From Eledone cirrhosa (lineage: Eukaryota > Mollusca > Cephalopoda > Octopoda > Eledonidae): a stretch of DNA of 64,000 nucleotides. The notes under the pieces are model-generated. The model searched no databases and was not told the origin of the DNA. It saw only the letters and a program-made list of their open reading frames with translations. Below, in pieces: positions 54,130-64,000 of the stretch. The position numbers and the translations under genes were made by a program. Within the stretch, counting starts at the first letter, position 1, and the number at the start of each line of letters is the position of its first letter. The DNA is taken from assembly GCA_964016885.1 (NCBI GenBank), contig OZ024759.1, positions 1,501,001 to 1,565,000 of the forward strand. The letters run 5' to 3'.

Positions 54130-57100
54130 TCTATATTAGTAACATGACACAGTTTATATTAGTAACATGACATAGTCTATATTAGTAACATGACAAAGTC
54201 TATATTAGTAACATGACAGTCTATATTGTAACATGACACAGTCTATATTAGTAACATGACACAGTCTATATTAGTAACATGACAGTCTATATTAGTAACA
54301 TGACAAAGTCTATATTAGTAACATGACAAAGTCTATATTAGTAACATGACAAAGTCTATATTAGTAACATGACAAAGTCTATATTAGTAGCATTACACAG
54401 TCTATATTAGTAACATGACAAAGTCTATATTAGTAACATGACACAGTCTATATTAGTAACATGACAAAGTCTATATTAGTAACATGACAAAGTCTATATT
54501 AGTAACATGACACAGTCTATATTAGTAACATGACAAAGTCTATATTAGTAACATGACACTGTCTATATTAGTAACTTGACAAAGTCTATATTAGTAACAT
54601 GACACAGTCTATATTAGTAACATGACACAGTCTATATTAGTAACATGACAAAGTCTATATTAGTAACATGACAAAGTCTATATTAATAACATGACAAAGT
54701 CTATATTAGTAACATGACACAGTCTATATTAGTAACATGACAAAGTCTATATTAGTAGCATGACAAAATCTATATTAGTAACATGACAGTCTATATTAGT
54801 AACATGACAAAGTCTATATTAGTAACATGACAGTCTATATTGTACCATGACACAGTCTATATTAGTAACATGACATAGTCTATATTAGTAACATGACAAA
54901 GTCTATATTAGTAACATGACAGTCTATATTGTAACATGACACAGTCTATATTGGTAACATGACACAGTCTATATTAGTAACATGACAGTCTATATTAGTA
55001 ACATGACAAAGTCTATATTAGTAACATGACAAAGTCTATATTAGTAACATGACAAAGTCTATATTAGTAACATGACAAAGTCTATATTAGTAGTATGACA
55101 AAGTCTATATTAGTAACATGACAGTCTATATTAGTAACATGATAAATCTATATTAGTAGCATGACAAAGTCTATATTAGTAGCATGACACAGTCTATATT
55201 AGTAACTTGACACAGTCTATATTAGTAAAATGACACAGTCTATATTAGTAACATGACAAAGTCTATATTAGTAGCATGACAAAGTCTATATTAGTAACAT
55301 GACAAAGTCTATATTAGTAACATGACACAGTCTATATTAGTAACATGACAAAGTCTATATTAGTAACATGACAAAGTCTATATTAGTAACATGACAGTCT
55401 ATATTAGTAACATGACAAAGTCTATATTAGTAACATGACAAAGTCTCTATTAGTAACATGACAAAGTCTATATTAGTAACATGACAGCCTATATTAGTAA
55501 CATGACAAAGTCTCTATTAGTAACATGACAAAGTCTATATTAGTAACATGACAGTCTATATTAGTAACATGACAAAGTCTATATTAGTAACATGACAGTC
55601 TATATTGTAACATGACACAGTCTATATTAGTAACATGACACAGTTTATATTAGTAACATGACAAAGTCTATATTAGTAACATGACAAAGTCTATATTAGT
55701 AACATGACAGTCTATATTGTAACACGACACAGTCTATATTAGTAACATGACACAGTCTATATTAGTAACATGACAGTCTATATTAGTAACATGACAAAGT
55801 CTATATTAGTAACATGACAAAGTCTATATTAGTAACATGACAAAGTCTATATTAGTAACATGACAAAGTCTATATTAGTAGCATGACAAAGTCTATATTA
55901 GTAACATGACACAGTCTATATTAGTAACATGACAAAGTCTATATTAGTAACATGACACAGTCTATATTAGTAACATGACAAAGTCTATATTAGTAACATG
56001 ACACTGTCTATATTAGTAACTTGACAAAGTCTATATTAGTAACATGACACAGTCTATATTAGTAACATGACACAGTCTATATTAGTAACATGACAGTCTA
56101 TATTAGTAACATGACAAAGTCTATATTAGTAACATGACAAAGTCTATATTAGTAACATGACAAAGTCTATATTAGTAACATGACAAAGTCTATATTAGTA
56201 GTATGACAAAGTCTATATTAGTAACATGACAGTCTATATTAGTAACATGATAAATCTATATTAGTAGCATGACAAAGTCTATATTAGTAGCATGACACAG
56301 TCTATATTAGTAACATGACACAGTCTATATTAGTAAAATGACACAGTCTATATTAGTAACATGACAAAGTCTATATTAGTAGCATGACAAAGTCTATATT
56401 AGTAACATGACAAAGTCTATATTAGTAACATGACACAGTCTATATTAGTAACATGACAAAGTCTATATTAGTAACATGACAAAGTCTATATTAGTAACAT
56501 GACAGTCTATATTAGTAACATGACAAAGTCTATATTAGTAACATGACAAAGTCTCTATTAGTAACATGACAAAGTCTATATTAGTAACATGACAGTCTAT
56601 ATTAGTAACATGACAAAGTCTCTATTAGTAACATGACAAAGTCTATATTAGTAACATGACAGTCTATATTAGTCACATGACAAAGTCTATATTAGTAACA
56701 TGACAGTCTATATTGTAACATGACACAGTCTATATTAGTAACATGACACAGTTTATATTAGTAACATGACAAAGTCTATATTAGTAACATGACAAAGTCT
56801 ATATTAGTAACATGACAGTCTATATTGTAACACGACACAGTCTATATTAGTAACATGACACAGTCTATATTAGTAACATGACAGTCTATATTAGTAACAT
56901 GACAAAGTCTATATTAGTAACATGACAAAGTCTATATTAGTAACATGACAAAGTCTATATTAGTAGCATGACAAAGTCTATATTAGTAACATGACACAGT
57001 CTATATTAGTAACATGACAAAGTCTATATTAGTAACATGACACAGTCTATATTAGTAACATGACAAAGTCTATATTAGTAACATGACACTGTCTATATTA

Positions 57101-58109
57101 GTAACTTGACCAAGTCTATATTAGTAACATGACACAGTCTATATTAGTAACATGACACAGTCTATATTAGTAACATGACAAAGTCTATATTAGTAGCATG
57201 ACAAAGTCTATATTAGTAACATGACAAAGTCTATATTAGTAACATGACACAGTCTATGTTAGTAACATGACAAAGTCTATATTAGTAACATGACAAAGTC
57301 TATATTAGTAACATGACACAGTCTATATTAGTAACATGACAAAGTCTATATTAGTAGCATGACAAAGTCTATATTAGTAACATGACACAGTCTATATTAG
57401 TAACATGACAAAGTCTATATTAGTAGCATGACAAAGTCTATATTAGTAACATGACAAAGTCTATATTAGTAACATGACGGTCTATATTGTAACATGACAC
57501 AGTCTATATTAGTAACATGACACAGTCTATATTAGTAACATGACAGTCTATATTAGTAACATGACAAAGTCTATATTAGTAACATGACAAAGTCTATATT
57601 AGTAACATGACATAGTCTATATTAGTAGTATGACAAAGTCTATATTAGTAACATGACAGTCTATATTAGTAACATGATAAATCTATATTAGTAGCATGAC
57701 AAAGTCTATATTAGTAGCATGACACAGTCTATATTAGTAGCATGACACAGTCTATATTAGTAACATGACACAGTCTATATTAGTAACATGACAAAGTCTA
57801 TATTAGTAGCATGACAAAGTCTATATTAGTAACATGACAAAGTCTATATTAGTAACATGACACAGTCTATATTAGTAACATGACAAAGTCTATATTAGTA
57901 ACATGACAGTCTATATTAGTAACATGACAAAGTCTATATTAGTAACATGACAAAGTCTATATTAGTAACATGACAGTCTATATTAGTAACATGACAAAGT
58001 CTCTATTAGTAACATGACAAAGTCTATATTAGTAACATGACAGTCTATATTAGTAACATGACAAAGTCTATATTAGTAACATGACAGTCTATATTGTAAC
58101 ATGACACAG
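54130..58109 (+). repeat. Family III tandem unit R3 (3,980 bp)
   Basis: CAGTTT 54150, CATTACAC 54391 and AACTTGAC 54573 lie 3,844 bp after R2. AACTTGACCA at 57103, GACGG near 57477 and GATAAATC 57676 lie 3,959 bp after R2 counterparts. The nested duplication here has a 1,108-bp spacing (GATAAATC 55141 and 56249, AACACGAC 55721 and 56829) instead of 970, so about six more monomers separate its halves. Confidence 0.88.
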
Positions 58110-59439
58110 TCTATATTAGTAACATGACACAGTTTATATTAGTAACATGACATAGTCTATATTAGTAACATGACAAAGTCTATATTAGTAACATGACAGT
58201 CTATATTGTAACATGACACAGTCTATATTAGTAACATGACACAGTCTATATTAGTAACATGACAGTCTATATTAGTAACATGACAAAGTCTATATTAGTA
58301 ACATGACAAAGTCTATATTAGTAACATGACAAAGTCTATATTAGTAACATGACAAAGTCTATATTAGTAGCATGACACAGTCTATATTAGTAACATGACA
58401 AAGTCTATATTAGTAACATGACACAGTCTATATTAGTAACATGACAAAGTCTATATTAGTAACATGACACAGTCTATATTAGTAACATGACACAGTCTAT
58501 ATTAGTAACATGACAAAGTCTATATTAGTAGCATGACAAAGTCTATATTAGTAACATGACAAAGTCCATATTAGTAACATGACACAGTCTATGTTAGTAA
58601 CATGACAAAGTCTATATTAATAACATGACAAAGTCTATATTAGTAACATGACACAGTCTATATTAGTAACATGACAAAGTCTATATTAGTAGCATGACAA
58701 AGTCTATATTAGTAACATGACACAGTCTATATTAGTAACATGACAAAGTCTATATTAGTAGCATGACAAAGTCTATATTAGTAACATGACAAAGTCTATA
58801 TTAGTAACATGACACACTCTATATTAGTAACATGACAGTCTATATTAGTAACATGACAGTCCATATTAGTAGCATGACAAAGTCTATATTAGTAACAGGA
58901 CAAAGTCTATATTAGTAACATGACAGTCTATATTAGTAACATGACAAAGTCTCTATTAGTAACATGACACGTCTATATTAGTAACATGACAGTCTATATT
59001 AGTAACATGACAAAGTCTATATTAGTAACATGACAGTCTATATTGTAACATGACACAGTCTATATTAGTAACATGACACAGTTTATATTAGTAACATGAC
59101 ATAGTCTATATTAGTAACATGACAAAGTCTATATTAGTAACATGACAGTCTATATTGTCACATGACACAGTCTATATTAGTAACATGACACAGTCTATAT
59201 TAGTAACATGACAGTCTATATTAGTGACATGACAAAGTCTATATTAGTAACATGACAAAGTCTATATTAGTAACATGACAAAGTCTATATTAGTAACAGG
59301 ACAAAGTCTATATTAGTAGCATGACACAGTCTATATTAGTAACATGACAAAGTCTATATTAGTAACATGACACAGTCTATATTAGTAACATGACAAAGTC
59401 TATATTAGTAACATGACAACGTCTATATTAGTAACATGA
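58110..59439 (+). repeat. Start of a fourth family III unit, diverging
   Basis: CAGTTT at 58130 is 3,980 bp after R3's. At 58371 the ordinary CATGACAC stands where R2 and R3 have CATTACAC. After that the order departs from family III. Several scattered point changes occur (CACACTC near 58812, CACGTC at 58968, AACAGG near 58896 and 59297, TTGTCAC near 59157), more than in the units to the left. Confidence 0.7.
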
Positions 59440-60890
59440 CACAGTCTATATTAGTAACATGACAAAGTCTATATTAGTAACATGACACTGTCTATATTAG
59501 TAACTTGACAAAGTCTATATTAGTAACATGACACAGTCTATATTAGTAACATGACACAGTCTATATTAGTAACATGACAAAGTCTATATTAGTAGCATGA
59601 CAAAGTCTATATTAGTAACATGACAAAGTCTATATTAGTAACATGACACAGTCTATGTTAGTAACATGACAAAGTCTATATTAGTAACATGACAAAGTCT
59701 ATATTAGTAACATGACACAGTCTATATTAGTAACATGACAAAGTCTATATTAGTAGCATGACAAAGTCTATATTAGTAACATGACACAGTCTATATTAGT
59801 AACATGACAAAGTCTATATTAGTAGCATGACAAAGTCTATATTAGTAACATGACAAAGTCTATATTAGTAACATGACACAGTCTATATTAGTAACATGAC
59901 ACAGTCTATATTAGTAACATCACACAGTCTATATTAGTAACATGACAAAGTCTATATTAGTAACATGGCAAAGTCTATATTAGTAACATGACAAAGTCTA
60001 TATTAGTAACATGACAAGGCCTATATTAGTAACATGACACAGTCTATATTAGTAACATGACAAAGTCTATATTAGTAACATGACAAAGTCTATATTAGTA
60101 ACATGACAAAGTCTATATTAGTAACATGACAGTCTATATTAGTAACATGACACAGTCTATATTAGTAACATGACAAAGTCTACATTAGTAACATGACACA
60201 GTCTATATTAGTAACATGACACAGTCTATATTAGTAACATGACACAGTTTATATTAGTAACATGACAAAGTCTATATTAGTAACATGACAAAGTCTATAT
60301 TAGTAACATGGCAGTCTATATTAGTAACATGACAAAGTCTATATTAGTAACATGACACAGTCTATATTAGTAACATGACAAAGACTCTATTAGTAACATG
60401 ACAAAGTCTATATTAGTAACATGACAGTCTATATTAGTAACATGACAAAATCTATACTAGTAACATGACAGTCTATATTAGTAACATGACAAAGTCTATA
60501 TTAGTAACATGACAGTCTATATTGTACCATGACACAGTCTATATTAGTAACATGACACAGTCTATATTAGTAACATGACAGTCTATATTAGTAACATGAC
60601 AAAGTCTATATTAGTAACATGACAAAGTCTATATTAGTAACATGACAAAGTCTATATTAGTAACATGACAAAGTCTATATTAGTAGCATGACACAGTCTA
60701 TATTAGTAACATGACAAAGTCTATATTAGTAACATGACAAAGTCTATATTAGTAGCATGACACAGTCTATATTAGTAACATGACAAAGTCTATATTAGTA
60801 ACATGACACAGTCTATATTAGTAACATGACAAAGTCTATATTAGTAACATGACAAAGTCTATATTAGTAACATGACACAGTCTATATTAG
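59440..60890 (+). repeat. Mixed segment, first of a partial pair
   Basis: AACTTGAC 59502, AACATCACACAG near 59917, AAGGCC 60016, GTCTACATT near 60176 and CATGGCAG near 60307. Several of these return at +1,436, +1,570 or +1,591 bp. AAGGCC is otherwise confined to the window's first 20 kb. The tail also carries AAGACTCTATT and TTGTACC, which are A-block landmarks of the left end. Confidence 0.75.
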
Positions 60891-61900
60891 TAACATGACA
60901 AAGTCTATATTAGTAACATGACACTGTCTATATTAGTAACTTGACAAAGTCTATATTAGTAACATGACACAGTCTATATTAGTAACATGACACAGTCTAT
61001 ATTAGTAACATGACACAGTCTATATTAGTAACATGACAAAGTCTATATTAGTAGCATGACAAAGTCTATATTAGTAACATGACAAAGTCTATATTAGTAA
61101 CATGACACAGTCTATGTTAGTAACATGACAAAGTCTATATTAGTAACATGACAAAGTCTATATTAGTAACATGACACAGTCTATATTAGTAACATGACAA
61201 AGTCTATATTAGTAGCATGACAAAGTCTATATTAGTAACATGACACAGTCTATATTAGTAACATGACAAAGTCTATATTAGTAGCATGACAAAGTCTATA
61301 TTAGTAACATGACAAAGTCTATATTAGTAACATGACACAGTCTATATTAGTAACATGACAGTCTATATTAGTAACATGACAGTCCATATTAGTAGCATGA
61401 CAAAGTCTATATTAGTAACATGACAAAGTCTATATTAGTAACATGACACAGTCTATATTAGTAACATGACACAGTCTATATTAGTAACATCACACAGTCT
61501 ATATTAGTAACATGACAAAGTCTATATTAGTAACATGGCAAAGTCTATATTAGTAACATGACAAAGTCTATATTAGTAACATGACAAGGCCTATATTAGT
61601 AACATGACACAGTCTATATTAGTAACATGACAAAGTCTATATTAGTAACATGACAGTCTGTATTAGTAACATGACAAAGTCTATATTAGTAACATGACAA
61701 AGTCTATATTATTAACATGACAGTCTATATTAGTAACATGACACAGTCTATATTAGTAACATGACAAAGTCTACATTAGTAACATGACACAGTCTATATT
61801 AGTAACATGACACAGTCTATATTAGTAACATGACACAGTCTATATTAGTAACATGACAAAGTCTATATTAGTAACATGGCAGTCTATATTAGTAACATGA
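60891..61900 (+). repeat. Mixed segment, second of a partial pair
   Basis: AACTTGAC 60938, CATCACAC 61488, AAGGCC 61586 and CTACATT 61771. The lag to the previous segment is 1,570 bp at AAGGCC and 1,591 bp at CTACATT, a difference of one 21-bp monomer. A GTCTGTATT change on a single-A monomer occurs at 61656. Confidence 0.75.
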
Positions 61901-63384
61901 CATAGTCTATATTAGTAACATGACACAGTCTATATTAGTAACATGACAGTCTATATTAGTAACATGACAAAGTCTATATTAGTAACATGACAAAGTCTAT
62001 ATTAGTAACATGACAAAGTCTATATTAGTAACATGACAAAGTCTATATTAGTAGCATGACACAGTCTATATTAGTAACATGACAAAGTCTATATTAGTAA
62101 CATGACACAGTCTATATTAGTAACATGACAAAGTCTATATTAGTAACATGACACAGTCTATATTAGTAACATGACATAGTCTATATTAGTAACATGACAA
62201 AGTCTATATTAGTAGCATGACACAGTCTATATTAGTAACATGACACAGTCTATATTAGTAACATGACACAGTCTATATTAGTAACATGACACAGTCTATA
62301 TTAGTAGCATGACAAAGTCTATATTAGTAACATGACAAAGTCTATATTAGTAGTATGACAAAGTCTATATTAGTAACATGACAGTCTATATTAGTAACAT
62401 GACAAAGTCTATATTAGTAGCATGACAAAGTCTATATTAGTAGCATGACACAGTCTATATTAGTAAAATGACACAGTCTATATTAATAACATGACACAGT
62501 CTATATTAGTAACATGACAAAGTCTATATTAGTAGCATGACAAAGTCTATATTAGTAACATGACAAAGTCTATATTAGTAACATGACACAGTCTATATTA
62601 GTAACATGACAAAGTCTATATTAGTAACATGACAAAGTCTATATTAGTAACATGGCAGTCTATATTAGTAACATGACAAAGTCTATATTAGTAACATGAC
62701 ACAGTCTATATTAGTAACATGACAAAGTCTCTATTAGTAACATGACAAAGTCTATATTAGTAACATGACAGTCTATATTAGTAACATGACAAAGTCTCTA
62801 TTAGTAACATGACAAAGTCTATATTAGTAACATGACAGTCTATATTAGTAACATGACAAAGTCTATATTAGTAACATGACAGTCTATATTGTAACATGAC
62901 ACAGTCTATATTAGTAGCATGACACAGTCTATATTAGTAAAATGACACAGTCTATATTAGTAACATGACAGTCTATATTAGTAACATGACAAAGTCTATA
63001 TTAGTAACATGACAAAGTCTATATTAGTAACATGACAAAGTCTATATTAGTAACATGACAAAGTCTATATTAGTAACATGACAGTCTATATTGTAACATG
63101 ACACAGTCTATATTAGTAACATGACACAGTCTATATTAGTAACATGACAGTCTATATTAGTAACATGACAAAGTCTATATTAGTAACATGACAAAGTCTA
63201 TATTAGTAACATGACAAAGTCTATATTAGTAACATGACAAAGTCTATATTAGTAGCATGACACAGTCTATATTAGTAACATGACAAAGTCTATATTAGTA
63301 ACATGACACAGTCTATATTAGTAACATGACAAAGTCTATATTAGTAACATGACACAGTCTATATTAGTAACATGACATAGTCTA
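61901..63384 (+). repeat. Mixed monomers with family I and II features
   Basis: Contains CATAGTC near 62174, GTAGTATGAC near 62351, AATAAC near 62486, a series of TCTCTATT and 21-bp monomers, and TTGTAAC followed by AGTAGC and TAAAATG near 62890-62945, an order also seen at 13.75 and 16.29 kb. I see no exact long lag within it. Confidence 0.65.
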
Positions 63385-64000
63385 TATTAGTAACATCACA
63401 AAGTCTATATTAGTAGCATGACACAGTCTATATTAGTAACATGACACAGTCTATATTAGTAACATGACACAGTCTATATTAGTAAAATGACACAGTCTAT
63501 ATTAGTAACATGACACAGTCTATATTAGTAACATGACAAAGTCTATATTAGTAGCATGACAAAGTCTATATTAGTAACATGACAAAGTCTATATTAGTAA
63601 CATGACACAGTCTATATTAGTAACATGACAAAGTCTATATTAGTAACATGACAAAGTCTATATTAGTAACATGACAGTCTATATTAGTAACATGACAAAG
63701 TCTATATTAGTAACATGACACAGTCTATATTAGTAACATGACAAAGTCTCTATTAGTAACATGACAAAGTCTATATTAGTAACATGACAGTCTATATTAG
63801 TAACATGACAAAGTCTCTATTAGTAACATGACAAAGTCTATATTAGTAACATGACAGTCTATATTAGTAACATGACAAAGTCTATATTAGTAACATGACA
63901 GTCTATATTGTAACATGACACAGTCTATATTAGTAGCATGACACAGTCTATATTAGTAAAATGACACAGTCTATATTAGTAACATGACAGTCTATATTAG
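63385..64000 (+). repeat. Segment matching 13,225-13,840 at 50,160 bp
   Basis: Compared base by base: long runs are identical to 13225-13840. The differences I see are ATTAG/ATTATTAAC near 63710/13550 and TATATT/AAAATT near 63840/13680. It runs into the right edge of the window, so the match may continue beyond it. Confidence 0.88.

Larger units (their letters stand above)
1..64000. repeat. 23-bp satellite array (whole window)
   Basis: The entire window is head-to-tail copies of a 20-bp core, GTCTATATTAGTAACATGAC, separated by AAA, ACA or A, giving 23-bp and 21-bp monomers; a 22-bp class has TATTGTAAC. The core begins GTC and ends GAC. Monomers all lie in one orientation, and I found no inverted block and no foreign insertion. 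Composition is AT-rich (6 of 23 bases are G or C) with no CpG in the consensus. Commonest variants are AGTAGC for AGTAAC, TCTCTATT for TCTATATT, ATAGTC, and TTTATATT. The array enters and leaves through the window edges, so its true size exceeds 64 kb. The family was not recognised; a eukaryotic satellite is the only reasonable class. Confidence 0.98.

Noticed and set aside
57..60950. Promoter-like TTGACA followed by TATATT at the AACTTGAC monomers
   Set aside because: The spacing between the two elements is 5 bp or, to the next monomer, 28 bp, not about 17 bp. There is no gene downstream and the motif is a point variant of the repeat.
1..64000. CRISPR array (regular 20-bp repeats with short spacers)
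   Set aside because: The spacers are 1 or 3 nt and nearly invariant. There are no unique 25-40-bp spacers, no leader and no cas gene, and the size is far beyond any CRISPR array.
1..64000. Iterons of a plasmid or viral replication origin (21-23-bp direct repeats)
   Set aside because: Iteron sets have a few to some tens of copies beside a rep gene. Here there are thousands of copies and no gene.
1..64000. Protein-coding ORFs or a repeat protein
   Set aside because: The core contains TAG, TAA and TGA on the + strand and TAA and TAG on the - strand. A 23-bp period moves these through all frames, so no substantial open frame survives.
1..64000. Telomeric repeat
   Set aside because: The unit is 23 bp, AT-rich and lacks the G-rich strand typical of telomeres. 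A subtelomeric position is not excluded.
1..64000. TATA boxes from TCTATATT
   Set aside because: It occurs in nearly every monomer as part of the core, so it carries no positional information.
1..64000. CENP-B box
   Set aside because: The box needs TTCG and CGGG elements. The consensus has no CpG, and the rare CpG sites (for example GACGAAG, CACGAC, GACGGTC) do not form one.
1..64000. Hairpins or cruciforms from GAC-spacer-GTC
   Set aside because: The inverted arms are only 3 bp (GAC and GTC), and the next bases do not pair, so a stable structure is not supported.
1..64000. Inverted blocks or transposon insertions in the array
   Set aside because: I looked for reverse-complement runs such as GTTACTAATATAGAC and for stretches not explained by the monomer and found none.

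Overview
The whole 64 kb window is one uninterrupted satellite DNA array. I see no gene, RNA gene, transposon, CRISPR array or unique sequence. The unit is a 20-bp core, GTCTATATTAGTAACATGAC, joined head to tail by a spacer that is nearly always AAA, ACA or a single A. Monomers are therefore 23 or 21 bp; a 22-bp class lacks one A (TATTGTAAC instead of TATTAGTAAC). At about 22-23 bp each this makes roughly 2,800 monomers, all in one orientation, running off both ends. The consensus is about 26% G+C and has no CpG. Stop codons recur in all frames of both strands because 23 is not a multiple of 3. This points to a eukaryotic chromosome: centromeric, pericentromeric, subtelomeric, or a heterochromatic sex or B chromosome block. 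I do not recognise the satellite family and cannot name the species.

The order of monomer variants is not random. Rare variants act as landmarks (AATATCAC, AACTTGAC, GACGAAGTC, AAGGCC, GTCTACCTT, GATAAATC, ATTATTAAC, CATTACAC, AACACGAC) and recur at exact distances, which shows higher-order repeats (HORs) and segmental duplications of 0.4 to 7.5 kb. Distances were worked out by hand from landmark positions. Block edges are good to about one monomer unless stated.

Layout: (1) 1-8.6 kb, an A block followed by three B-type HOR copies at a 2,618-bp period. (2) 8.6-16.4 kb, an A+B copy with a deletion, a 1,094-bp tandem duplication, and a further copy at a 2,591-bp lag. (3) 16.4-19.9 kb, a cluster of four AAGGCC/GTCTACCTT segments with spacing that shrinks (1,268, about 830, about 380-400 bp). 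(4) 19.9-43.5 kb, a second HOR family with a 3.66-3.68 kb period, four copies of a block of constant internal spacing, and a 1,080-bp tandem duplication with three mismatches. (5) 36.3-47.7 kb, a 3.8 kb segment present twice at exactly 7,529 bp. (6) 47.2-58.1 kb, three tandem units (3,123, 3,844 and 3,980 bp), the first two carrying a nested 970-bp duplication. (7) 58.1-64.0 kb, mixed, ending in a 0.6 kb stretch that matches 13.2-13.8 kb almost exactly, 50,160 bp away.

The picture is of an array growing and homogenising by unequal exchange, with duplications inside duplications. A role as a centromere or other structural array is inference; nothing in the sequence proves a function.
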